Of a DNA stretch of 64,000 nt, positions 9,321-18,994 are shown in pieces. Numbering within the stretch: position 1 is the first letter of the stretch; the number at the start of each line of letters is the position of its first letter. The notes beneath the pieces were generated by a model, which made no database searches, was not told the DNA's origin, and saw only the letters and a program-made list of their open reading frames with translations. The stretch covers positions 62,001 through 126,000 of the forward strand of contig JAKFGP010000050.1 in NCBI GenBank assembly GCA_021502835.1, written 5' to 3'. A program made the position numbers and the translations under genes. Origin of the DNA: Streptomyces thinghirensis (GTDB taxonomy: Bacteria > Actinomycetota > Actinomycetia > Streptomycetales > Streptomycetaceae).

Positions 9321-11684
9321 ATGCACAGCCCCCACGACCCGTACGTCCGGGTGCGCGACGCCCGTGAGCACAACCTCAAGAGCGTGGACGTGGACATTCC
9401 CCGGGACGTGGTGGTTGTGTTCACCGGCGTGTCGGGGTCGGGGAAGTCGTCGCTCGCGTTCGGGACGGTCTACGCGGAGGCGCAGCGGCGCTACTTCTCG
9501 AGTCGGTCGCGCCGTACGCCCGGCGGCTGATCCACCAGGTCGGCGCCCCGGAAGGTCGGCGAGATCACCGGGCTGCCACCCGCCGTGTCGCTCCAGCAGC
9601 GCCGCTCGGCGCCCACGTCCCGCTCCTCGGTCGGCACGGTCACCAACCTCTCCAACTCCCTGCGGATGCTGTTCTCCCGCGCCGGCGACTATCCGCCGGG
9701 CGCCCCGCGGCTCGACTCCGACGCCTTCTCGCCGAACACGGCGGCGGGAGCCTGCCCGGAGTGCCACGGGCTCGGCCGAGTGCACCGCACCACCGAGGAG
9801 CTGCTGGTTCCGGACCCGTCCCGCTCGATCCGGGACGGCGCGATCGCGGCGTGGCCGGGCGCCTGGCAGGGCAAGAACCTGCGGGACGTCCTCGACGCGC
9901 TGGGGTACGACGTGGACCGTCCGTGGCGCGAGCTGCCGGCCGGGCAGCGGGAGTGGATCCTGTTCACGGACGAGCAGCCGGTGGTCACGGTGCACCCCGT
10001 GCGGGACGCGGGCCGCATCCAGCGGCCGTACCAGGGCACGTACATGAGCGCCCGACGGTATGTGATGAAGACGTTCTCGGACTCCAGGAGCGCGACGCTG
10101 CGGGCGAAGGCGGAGCGCTTCCTCACCAGTGCGCCCTGCCCGGTCTGCGGCGGCGGCAGGCTGCGGCCCGAGGCCATGGCCGTGACCGTCGGCAGGGCGC
10201 ACCATCGCCGAGCTGGCCGCGCTCCCGCTCATGGAGCTGGTGGACGCGCTGCCGACCGGCGGCGAGAGACGGCCCGGGTGCTCACCGGGGACCTCACCTC
10301 ACGCATCGCGCCCGTCGTCGAGCTGGGGCTCGGCTACCTGAGCCTCGACCGCCCGACGCCCACCCTGTCGGCGGGCGAGCTGCAGCGGCTGCGGCTGGCG
10401 ACACAGCTGCGCTCCGGGCTGTTCGGGGTCGTGTACGTCCTGGGACGAGCCGTCCGCGGGCTGCACCTCCGGCGGACACCGAGGCGCTGCTGACGGTGCT
10501 GGAACGGCTGAAGACGGCCGGCAACTCGGTGTTCGTGGTGGAGCACCACCTCGGCGTGATGCGCGGCGCCGACTGGATCGTGGGACGTGGGGCCCGCGGG
10601 CGGGTGAGCACGGCGGGCGGGTGCTGTTAGCGGCCCCGTCCCGGGCTGTCCGATGTCGGGGAGTCCGCCACGGCCCGCCACCTCTTCGACCGCTCCCCGC
10701 TCCGGTCCGTGCGGCCCGGACCCGCGGGCACGCTGACGGTCGGTCCGGTCACCCGGCACAACCTGCGCGGGGTGACGGCCGAGTTCCCGCTCGGTGTGCT
10801 CACCGCGGTGACGGGCGTGTCCGGCTCGGGGAAGTCGACGCTCGTAGGCGAGATCACCGAGGACCTGCCGGGCGTGGGCCGCCTGGTCTCCGTCGACCAG
10901 CGGCCGATCGGACGCACCCCGCGCTCCAACCTGGCCACGTACACGGGCCTCTTCGACGTCGTGCGCAAGGTGTTCGCGGCCACCGACGAGGCGCGGAAGA
11001 GGGGTTACGGCGTCGGCCGCTTCTCCTTCAACGTGCCCGGTGGGCGCTGCGAGACCTGCCAGGGCGAGGGGTTCGTCAGCGTCGAGCTGCTGTTCCTGCC
11101 GAGTACGTACGCCGTGCCCGGACTGCGGCGGAGCGCGGTACAACCCCGAGACGCTCGAAGTGGCGTACCGGGGACGGAACATCGCCGGTGTGCTGGACCT
11201 GACGGTGGAGGAGGCGGCGGAGTTCTTCGCGGACACGCCCGCGGTGGCGCGCAGCCTGGCCGCGCTGCTCGATGTCGGGCTGGGCTATCTGCGGCTCGGC
11301 CAGCCGGCGACCGAGTTGTCCGGCGGCGAGGCGCAGCGCATCAAGCTGGCGAGCGAGTTGCAGCGCGGACGCCGCCGGCACACCCTGTATCTCCTCGACG
11401 AGCCGACGACCGGTCTGCATCCGGCCGATGTCGAGGTGCTCATGCGCCAGTTGCACGGCCTGGTCGACGCCGGGCACACGGTGGTCGTCGTCGAGCACGA
11501 CATGGCGCGTGGTCGCGGGCGCCGACCGGGTGATCGACCTGGGACCGGGCGGCGGCGAGGCGGGCGGCCGGATCGTCGCCTCGGGGTCGCCGGCCGACGT
11601 GGCGCGGGCGAGCGGGAGTGCCACCGCGCCGTATCTGGCCAGGGGCCCCTGGACGGTGCCGTGGACGGCGGGACGCGCCGGTGA
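9321..11684 (+). CDS. UvrA-type ABC ATPase (short UvrA2-like paralogue)
   Basis: About 785 residues. Two ABC ATPase halves are visible: Walker [13 protein letters not shown] (about residue 40) and [12 protein letters not shown] (about 500), ABC signatures [12 protein letters not shown] and [12 protein letters not shown], and Walker [16 protein letters not shown]. Four CxxC knuckle halves are present: [24 protein letters not shown] and CPDCGGAR. It is clearly shorter than the about 950-1000 residues of true UvrA, which implies a reduced insertion/UvrB-binding region; such UvrA2-type proteins are linked to DNA damage or drug tolerance. The first Walker B is split by an indel at 10440. The C-terminus is uncertain; TGA at 11682-11684 lies inside the terminator stem. 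Other shifts: 9500, 9545, 10195, 10265, 10590, 11110, 11510. Confidence 0.88.
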
Positions 11685-11701
11685 AGGCGCTTCACCGGCG
11701 C
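11675..11701. terminator. Hairpin terminator between uvrA-like gene and PRC/DUF2382 gene
   Basis: Perfect 12-bp stem (GCGCCGGTGAAG and its complement) with a 3-base loop GCG, placed between two convergent genes. The suggested uvrA-like stop TGA falls within the left arm. Confidence 0.75.
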
Positions 11702-11729
11702 GGGCCCTCCCGGTGACGGCCCAGGGCGG

Positions 11730-12613
11730 CTACTCGCGGCCCCTGCGCAGGTCGTCGTCGGTGTACTCCTCCGTCTCGGCCTCGATCCGCTCCTTGCGGA
11801 CCCGGCCCCGCACGGTCTCGTTCTCGGTGTGCTCCTCGGTGGTCATCCGGACGCGCTCCACCGGCACCGTCTCGGTCTCCACGACGGGGCGTTCCTCGTG
11901 CAGCGTGACCTCGTGCTCGTCCTCGCTGATCTCCGGACCGGAGAGCGCCTCACCACGGTTGGCGTCCGTGATGGGCTCGCGCTCCACCCGCACTTCCTCG
12001 TGGGTCACCGGAACGGTCTGCTGGACCTCCTCCGTGACCACGTACTTGCGCAGCCGGGCCCGGCCGCTCTCGCGCCGCTCGACGCCGACGTGCATCTGCT
12101 CCTCGGAGCGGGTCATGGCGTCGTCGCCGCGCATGCCCGTCCGGTCCCCGCGTCCTGCCTGCCGGCCATGCCGGCCGCACCGGCAGCACCGGCCACCCCG
12201 CCGGCTCCGGCGGCTCCGGCCGCCCCGGCCGGACCTGGCCCCGCGGCCCAGCGTGCTCGTCGTCGGTCCGCTCGGCCTCGGAGAGCACGCTGTCCCAGTT
12301 GATGCCGTAGTAGTCGTAGAGCCGGTGCTCCTCGGTCTCCGACAGATGTCCGCCCGCGTCGACGTCCACGCTGGGGGCGCCCTTGACCATGTCCTTGCGG
12401 TAGGGGACCTCCAAGGTGGTCCTGCACCAGCGCGGCGTCGCGGATGGGCACGAAGGACTCGTTGGAACCGAGCATTCCCGTCTTCACGCTCACCCACTCG
12501 GGGCGACCGGTCATGTCGTCGAAGAAGACGTGCTTGGCGTCGCCGATCTTGTTGCCGTCACCGTCGTAGACCGGATGGTCCAGGACGTTGGCGATCTCTT
12601 CACGGGTGATCAT
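11730..12613 (-). CDS. PRC-barrel and DUF2382 domain stress protein
   Basis: The N-terminus, [57 protein letters not shown], is a PRC-barrel (about residues 1-110). The C-terminal third, [74 protein letters not shown], is DUF2382, ending DDLRRGRE. Between them, after a [20 protein letters not shown] helix, lies a low-complexity linker rich in G-A-A-G and G-P-A-G triplets (12130-12240). Proteins of this type are associated with desiccation or general stress responses; the biochemical role is unknown. Frameshifts near 12412, 12245 and 12115. RBS GGAGG precedes ATG at 12613. Confidence 0.88.
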
Positions 12614-12684
12614 CTGGCATCACCCTCCTTCCGGAGTGCCTGCCTTCGAATGTCCGCATCAGAGGTACGAAAACGGATCATACG

Positions 12685-13487
12685 TCACAAATGCCACATA
12701 CTTTTCGAAGGTGCTTTCCCCTGGGCGGCGTGGGCGAGCGAGCGGCGGTCGGCGTGGCCGCCCGGTCCGATGACCGGCCGTACCTCCACCTCCGCGGTCA
12801 GCCCGCGCGCCGACGCCACCCCGCCACAGGGAGGCGAGCAGGGTGTCCTCCCCGACGAACGCGGGCGCCGTGCTCACCGACCGCTCCCCGGCCCGGTACC
12901 GGATGCGGACCGGCTGGAACGGGCACCCCGGCGTCCAGGGCGGCCTGGAAGACGGCCCGGCGGAAGGGCCCCTGAGCGCGTCCGCACCCAGGTGCTGCCC
13001 TCGGGAAAGGCGGCGACGGCGGCACCCGCGCGCAGGGCCCGCGCGAGCACGGCGACCGTGTCCGGCAGGGCCCGCAGCCGGTTCCGCTCGATGAACAGGA
13101 ACCCCGCCGCGCGCGGCGAGGGGCCCCGCCACCGGCCAGCGCCGGATCTCGCTCTTGGCCAGCATCCGCGCGGGGCGCACGACGGCGAGCAGCGGGATGT
13201 CGAGCCAGGAGACGTGGTTGGCGACGAGGAGCAGTCCGCCGGCGGGCGCGGCGGCGCCGGTGACGCGGACCCGGACGCCGGCGGCCCGCACGATCCACCG
13301 GCACCAGCGTCGCACCACCGCCGCGGGTACCTGTCTGCCGAGCGGTGTCAGCACGATCGCGATCCGGCCAGCAGCAGAACGGCGACCGCGGTCAGCCGCA
13401 GCACGGCGCGCGGTACGGCTCGCGGCCCGGGACGGCTCCACGCACGCCCCCGGGGTGCAGGGCGCGGCGGGCAGCCGAGGCGCCCAT
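12685..13487 (-). CDS. 1-acyl-glycerol-phosphate acyltransferase family (PlsC/OlsA-like)
   Basis: Membrane-associated acyltransferase, about 267 residues. An N-terminal hydrophobic stretch (about residues 20-45) is followed by LLLVANHVSWLDIPLLAVVR, the NH-x4-D catalytic motif, then AKSEIRRWPVAG, AAFPEGSTWCG (PEG(S/T) acceptor motif), FRRAVFQAALDAGVPVQPVR and VSTAPAFVGEDTLLASLWR. After correction near 12800 the C-terminus reads VASARGLTAEVEVRPVIGP and ends KSMWHL, stop 12685-12687. The ATG at 13487 overlaps the stop of the upstream acyltransferase (TGATG), so the pair is coupled. Next to an OlsB-like protein, an O-acyltransferase role in ornithine-lipid synthesis is the best guess; a phosphatidate role is the alternative. 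Frameshifts near 13400, 13365, 13080, 12925 and 12800. Confidence 0.85.
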
Positions 13488-14259
13488 CAGGCCGGGACGA
13501 GCGAGAGGAAGTGCCGCAGATAGCGCGGGTCGACCCGGCTCATCGGCGGCAGCACGTAGAGGTCGGCGACGCCGAAGTCCACGTCGTGCGCGGGTTCCCC
13601 GCAGACCCAGGCACCGAGGCGGAGGTAGCCGCGCAGCAGGGCCGGCAGTTCGGTGCGGGCGGCGGGCGCCGCGCTGCGCGGGGTCCACGGGAGCAGCGGC
13701 CGTACCCGGAACTCCTCGGGCGCCAGGTGCTTGGCCCGCACCCGGTTCCAGGTGCCCGCGGCCAGGGTGCCGCCGTCGGCGAGCGGGATCGAGCAGCAGC
13801 CCGCCAGCCACTCGTGGCCGTGGTCGGTCATGTAGCGGGCTATGCCGGCCCAGATGAGCCCGATGACGGCACCGTCGCGGTGGTCGGGGTGCACACAGGA
13901 GCGGCCCACCTCGACGGGCCCGGGGCGGGATCGCGTCCAGCGCCGCGAGGTCGAACTCGCTCTCCGCGTACAGCCGCCCGGCGACCGCCGCGCGCTCCGG
14001 CGGCAGCAGCCGGTAGGTGCCGACGACCTGCCCGGTCGTCTCCTCCCGCACCAGCAGGTGGTCGCAGTAGGCGTCGAAGGGATCGACGTCGTGCCCGGGC
14101 TGCGGGCTCGCCAGCAGGGCACCCATCTCCCCCGCGAAGACGTCGTGCCGCAGCCGCTGCGCGTGCCCGCACGTCCTCCTCGTCGCGGGCGAGGGCGACG
14201 GTGTAGCGGTGGGGGTGCGGCGGGCTTCGGGGGCGGTCTGCGGTCAGTACGCCGGTCAT
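13487..14259 (-). CDS. GNAT-fold N-acyltransferase, OlsB-like
   Basis: About 257 residues, beginning MTGVLTADRP. Landmarks: LRHDVFAGEMGALL-like start of the autoinducer/hemolysin-type acyltransferase fold, HDVDPFDAYCDHLLVREETT, GQVVGTYRLLPPERA, LYAESEFDLAALD, EVGRSCVHPDHRDGAVIGLI, WAGIARYMTDHGHEWLAGCC and a C-terminal DFGVADLYVLPPMSRVDPRY. The EVGRSCVHPDHR plus CSIP region is typical of OlsB, which transfers an acyl chain from ACP to the alpha-amine of ornithine. Immediately upstream of and coupled to the PlsC-like gene, this suggests a two-gene OlsBA unit giving phosphorus-free membrane lipid. RBS AGGAG precedes ATG at 14259. Indels near 14150, 13925 and 13690. Confidence 0.83.
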
Positions 14260-14407
14260 GGCACTCTCCTGGTCACGGGCAGGGGCGGCGACGGCGGGCC
14301 GACGGTGTACGGTCCGCCGCACCTGTTCTTCCGCTGCCGGTTGGCCGGTGCGTGACCTGGGCCGGGAGAGTGGATGTTGGGCTGTTGAATGCCAGGGGCG
14401 AAAGCGA

Positions 14408-14441
14408 GACGGGGCCGGGGGAGCACCTCCCCGGCCCCGTC
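14408..14441 (-). terminator. Terminator of the sdhCAB operon
   Basis: Perfect 13-bp stem (GACGGGGCCGGGG and its complement) with an 8-base loop, 39 bp beyond the sdhB stop on the minus strand. Confidence 0.8.
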
Positions 14442-14479
14442 CGTCCGCACCCTTCGGCGAACGTTCGGTCGGGCCCGCG

Positions 14480-15228
14480 CTAGCTCTTCGCCACCTTGCG
14501 CGTGGCCCGCAGCCATTCCTTGTTCATGCTGGTGATGGAGAAGAGCGGATGCCCTTGGGACACGCCGTCGCGCACTCGCCGGCGAGGGTGCAGCCGCCGA
14601 AGCCCTCGTCGTCCATCTGCGCGACCATGTCCAGCACCCGGGTCTCCCGCTCGGGCGCCCCCTGCGGCAGGACGTTCAGGTGATTCACCTTCGCGGACGT
14701 GAAGAGCATCGCCGCCCCGTTCGGGCAGGCGGCCACGCAGGCGCCGCAGCCGATGCACTCGGCGTGCTCGAAGGCGAAGTCGGCGTCCGGCTTGGGCACC
14801 GGGGCCGCGTGGGCTTCGGCGCGGCACCGGTCGGCGCGCTGATGTAGCCGCCGGCCTGGATGATCCGGTCGAAGGCCGAGCGGTCGACGACCAGGTCCTT
14901 CACGACCGGGAAGGCGGATGCCCGCCACGGCTCGATGTCGATGGTGTCGCCGTCCTGGAAGGACCGCATGTGCAGCTGGCAGGTGGTGGTGCGCTCGGGG
15001 GCCGTGGGCGTCGCCGTTGATGACCAGCGAGCAGGCGCCGCAGATGCCCTCGCGGCAGTCGTGGTCGAAGGCGACCGGGTCCTCGCCCTTGAGGATGAGC
15101 TCCTCGTTGAGGGTGTCGAGCATCTCCAGGAAGGACATGTCGCGGGAGATGCCGTCCACCTCGTATGTGGACATGGCGCCGTCGGCGTCGGCGTTCTTCT
15201 GCCGCCAGACGCGCAGGGTGAGCTTCAT
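14480..15228 (-). CDS. sdhB: Succinate dehydrogenase/fumarate reductase iron-sulfur subunit
   Basis: Electron-transfer subunit of complex II, about 249 residues. The N-terminal [2Fe-2S] ferredoxin domain is seen in [39 protein letters not shown] and the Cys of [11 protein letters not shown]. The C-terminal part carries the [4Fe-4S]/[3Fe-4S] ligands [19 protein letters not shown] and [17 protein letters not shown], ending [18 protein letters not shown] at 15228 overlaps the sdhA stop (ATGA). Frameshifts near 15000, 14820 and 14555. It belongs to the three-subunit type (single cytochrome b), common as a second Sdh copy in Streptomyces. Confidence 0.96.
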
Positions 15229-17175
15229 GCGTAGCTCCGCTGAGTGGGGTGGACGTACTCGAAGACCAGGTCTTCCTTGTGCAGGGCCGGGGCCTCGCCC
15301 GTGCCCGTGAACTCCCAGGCGGCCGCGTACCCGAACTCGTCGTCCCTGCGGGCCGCCTCGCCGTCGGGGGTCTGGGACTCCTCGCGGAAGTGACCGCCGC
15401 AGGACTCGGCCCGGTGCAGCGCGTCGAGGCACATCAGCTCGGCGAGTTCCAGGTAGTCGACGATGCGGTTGGCCTTCTCCAGCGACTGGTTGAACTCCTC
15501 GCCGGTGCCGGGAACCTTGATGCGCCGCCAGAACTCCTCGCGAATCTGCGGGATGCGCTCCAGGGCCTTGCGGAGCCCGGTGTCGGTACGGGCCATGCCG
15601 CAGAACTCCCACATCAGCTCGCCGAGTTCGCGGTGGAAGGAGTCCGGGGTGCGGTCGCCGTCGACGGAGAGGAGCAGGTTGAGCCGGTCCTCGGTCTCGG
15701 CCAGCACCTCCTGCACGACCGGGTGGCCGTCGTCCACCTCGTCCTTGTGCGGGTTGCGGGCGAGGTAGTCGTTGATGGTGGCCGGGAGGACGAAGTAGCC
15801 GTCGGCCAGGCCCTGCATCAGCGCGGAGGCGCCGAGCCGGTTGGCACCGTGGTCGGAGAAGTTGGCCTCGCCGACGGCGAACAGGCCGGGGACGGTGGTC
15901 TGGAGGTCGTAGTCGACCCACAGCCCGCCCATCGTGTAGTGCACGGCCGGGTAGATCCAGCATGGGTACCTGGTACGGGTCCTCGTCGGTGATCCGCTGG
16001 TACATGTCGAAGAGGTTGCCGTACTTGGCCTCGACGGCCCCCGGCCCATGCGCTTGATGGCGTCGGCGAAGTCGAGGTACACGCCCTGGCCGCCGGGGCC
16101 GACGCCCCGGCCCTCGTCGCAGACGTTCTTGGCGGCGCGGGAGGCGATGTCACGGGGCACCAGGTTGCCGAAGGACGGGTAGACGCGCTCCAGGTAGTAG
16201 TCGCGCTCGTCCTCGGGGATCTTGTTCGGCGGCCGGTCGTCGCCCTTGGCCTTCGGCACCCAGATCCGGCCGTCGTTGCGCAGCGACTCGCTCATCAGCG
16301 TCAGCTTGGACTGGTGGTCGCCGGTGCGCGGGATGCAGGTGGGGTGGATCTGCGTGAAGCAGGGGTTGGCGAAGTAGGCACCGCGCCGGTGCGCCCGCCA
16401 CACGGCGGTCGCGTTGGAGTTCATGGCGTTGGTGGAGAGGTAGAAGACGTTGCCGTAACCACCGCTGGCGAGGACGACCGCGTCCGCGAAGTACGTGTCG
16501 ACCTTTCCGGTGACCAGGTCCCGGGCGACGATGCCGCGCGCCCGGCCGTCCACGACGATCAGGTCGAGCATCTCGGTGCGCGGGGTGCATCTCGATGTTG
16601 CCGGCCGCGATCTGCCTGCTGAGGGCCTGGTAGGCGCCGAGCAGCAACTGCTGCCCCGTCTGGCCGCGGGCGTAGAACGTGCGGGAGACCTGGACGCCGC
16701 CGAAGGAGCGGGTGTCGAGCAGGCCCCCGTACTCGCGGGCGAAGGGCACGCCCTGGGCCACGCACTGGTCGATGATCTCGACCGAGATCTGGGCGAGGCG
16801 GTGCACGTTGGACTCGCGGGAGCGAAGTCGCCGCCCTTGACGGTGTCGTAGAACAGGCGGTGGATGGAGTCGCCGTCGTTGCGGTAGTTCTTCGCGGCGT
16901 TGATGCCGCCCTGCGCGGCGATGGAGTGGGCCCGGCGCGGGGGAGTCCTGGTAGCAGAACTGGACGACTCGGTAGCCCTGTTCGGCGAGGGTCGCGCCGG
17001 CGGAGCCGCCCGCGAGCCTGGTGCCGACGACGATGACCGTCTGCTTGCGCCGGTTGGCGGGGTTGACCAGCTTGGCCTCGAAACGGCGGGTGTCCCAGCG
17101 TTCGTTGACGGGTCCGGCGGGGGCCTTGGTGTCGGCGACCGGCTCACCGGTCGTGTAGTCGGCGTAGGTTGTCAT
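15225..17175 (-). CDS. sdhA: Succinate dehydrogenase/fumarate reductase flavoprotein subunit
   Basis: Catalytic FAD subunit, about 650 residues. It starts [19 protein letters not shown]; the Rossmann segment is [20 protein letters not shown], followed by [20 protein letters not shown] with the flavin-linked His. Further pieces are [64 protein letters not shown] and a C-terminal [18 protein letters not shown]. Overlaps sdhB by 4 bases (ATGA); one base separates its ATG from the sdhC stop at 17177. Indels near 16935, 16820, 16590, 16045 and 15960. Note [10 protein letters not shown] where GAGLAGGSAG-like loops are usual; this may be a base error. Confidence 0.97.
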
Positions 17176-17176
17176 G

Positions 17177-17883
17177 TCAGCTCACCACTCCGGTCATGAC
17201 GCCCACGGGTACGGCGACGAAACCGACCGTGAGCAGCAGCGCGAGGACGTTGGCGACGGCCTTCAGGGCGCGGTCGCGGGTGCGGCTGCCGGCGCCGAGG
17301 GGTCTGGGCGGCACTCCAGAAGCCGTGCCGGATGTGCATGCCGACGGCGAGCACCGCGACGATGTAGACGACGTTGCCGTACCAGGTGGAGAAGGTGTCC
17401 ACGACGTTCTGGTAGGGCTTGCCCGTCTCGAAGCCGCCGGAGTGCACGGTGCCGGTGGTCAGGTCCAGGATGTGCCAGACGATGAACAGGGCCAGGATGA
17501 TCCCGCCCCAGCGCATGGTGCGCGTCGCGTAGCTGGAGCGCGGCTTCTTGTGCACGTACCTGCTGGGCCGCGCCTTGATGTCGCGGCGGCTGAGCTGGTA
17601 CGCGGAGACGGCGTGGGCCACGACGGCGACGACCAGCACGACGCGGATCAGCCAGAGCGTCCACTCGTAGTGCATGAACGGTTCGCCGACCGTGCGCAGC
17701 CAGTGGGCGTACTCGTTGAACTCGCTCGTCCCGAAGAAGATCTTCAGGTTCCCGATCATGTGGGCGACCAGGTAGAGCAGCATGACGAGACCACTGATCG
17801 CCATCACTGTCTTCTTGCCGACGGTCGAGTCCCACGGTGCGCGCCAGGGACGGCCGTCGGTCCGTCCGCGTTGCCAGAGCCAT
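17177..17883 (-). CDS. sdhC: Succinate dehydrogenase cytochrome b subunit
   Basis: Membrane anchor of complex II, about 235 residues with five hydrophobic helices: [20 protein letters not shown] (with haem-ligand-type His), [60 protein letters not shown] and a last helix near the C-terminus. This is the single-polypeptide b558-type anchor (TIGR02046 group), so no sdhD is needed. ATG at 17883. Frameshifts near 17840 and 17300. First gene of the leftward sdhCAB operon; the divergent LysR-type gene starts 95 bp away and is the likely regulator. Confidence 0.95.
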
Positions 17884-17942
17884 GGCACAGGACGCTACGG
17901 GGCGGAGGGGCAATCGGTCCAAGACATGGTCTGGCTCGTTTC

Positions 17943-17959
17943 CATAGGCTGCGGCTATC
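17943..17959. promoter_or_regulatory. LysR-type operator (T-N11-A) in the sdhC/lysR divergent region
   Basis: The 17-base stretch contains ATAG-N7-CTAT, which holds TAG-N7-CTA, an exact T-N11-A palindrome. It lies 20-36 bp before the LysR ATG and 60 bp before sdhC, the usual position for autoregulation and control of a divergent target. Assignment to this LysR protein is inferred. Confidence 0.5.
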
Positions 17960-17978
17960 CACGGCGTATGCTCACGGT

Positions 17979-18864
17979 ATGCAGTTGCAGCTCCAGTACT
18001 TCGTGGCGGTCGCCGAGACCCGGCACTTCACCCGGGCCGCGGAGACGGTCCACGTGGCCCAGCCTTCGCTGTCCCAGCAGATCAAGGCGCTGGAGCGGGA
18101 GCTGGGCGCCGACCTGTTCCTGCGGGCGCGGGGCAACATCACGCTCACCGACGCCGGGGAGGCCCTGCTGCCGCTGGCCCGGCGCATCCCTGGCCGACGC
18201 GGACACGGCCCCGCCACGAGGTGCTGGAGCTGGTGCAGCTGCGACGCGGGCGGGTGCGGCTGGGCGCCACGCCGAGTCTGTGCACCGGGCTGCTGCCGGA
18301 CGTGCTGCGCGCGTTCCACGACCGGTATCCCGGCATCCAGCTCATGATCGAGGAGGGCGGCTCGCACGACCTGGTGCGGGGAGCTGGCGCGCGGCGCGCT
18401 CGACCTGGCGCTGGTGGTGCTGCCGCTGCCCACCGCGTCGCCGGCGCTGACCACGGTGGAGCTGCTGCGGGAGGACCTGGTGGTGGTGTCGTCCCCGGAG
18501 TCGCCCCGGCCGGGCGGCGGGCGGCGGGCGGTGCGCATCGCGGACCTGGAGGGCGAGCGGCTGGTGATGTTCCGGCACGGGTACGACCTGCGGGAGCTGA
18601 CCGTGGCCGCGTGCCGCGCGGAGGGCTTCGAACCGGACTTCGCGGTCGAGGGCGGGGGAAATGGACGCCGTGCTGGGGTTCGTGCGGGCGGGGCTGGGCA
18701 TGGCGGTCGTGCCCCGGATGGTGGCGGCGCGGTCGGGGCGGGGGCTGCGGGTCACTCCGTTGGCTCGGCCGGGGTTGTACCGGACGATCGCGCTGGCCCA
18801 TCGCAGCGATGTGGCTCCGCCTCGGGCGGCTCGGGAGTTGCAGCGGATGTTGCTTGAGCGGTAG
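17979..18864 (+). CDS. LysR family transcriptional regulator
   Basis: About 295 residues. The N-terminal winged helix-turn-helix is [60 protein letters not shown]. The effector domain starts near [20 protein letters not shown] and includes [36 protein letters not shown] and [20 protein letters not shown]. It ends [17 protein letters not shown] chosen at 17979, because it gives the canonical LysR start. Frameshifts near 18190, 18375 and 18655. Divergent from sdhCAB; its target and co-inducer are unknown. Confidence 0.93.
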
Positions 18865-18920
18865 CCGGCCCGCCGGGAAGCGCCGATCCGATGAAGCGCC
18901 GTCCCGGCGTGCGGGCTCGT

Positions 18921-18960
18921 CGTGGTTGCTCGCGCAGTTCCCCGCGCCCCTGACGGGCGC
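18921..18960. repeat. Streptomyces intergenic repeat motif
   Basis: The segment contains CGCGCAGTTCCCCGCGCCCC followed by TGACGGGCGC. I recognise this GC-rich element (often seen as GGGGCGCGGGGAACTGCGCG on the other strand) as one that recurs between genes across Streptomyces genomes. It lies between the convergent lysR and rmdA genes, where it may help end transcription. Only one copy was seen in this window. Confidence 0.55.
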
Positions 18961-18994
18961 TTCCCCGAGGCCCGTGACCAGGGCGCCCGGGGAT

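Noticed and set aside
12416..14206. A 596-codon open frame on the plus strand
   Set aside because: Antisense to the PRC/DUF2382 and acyltransferase genes; composition is Arg/Pro/Gly-rich with no motif and no good ribosome site.
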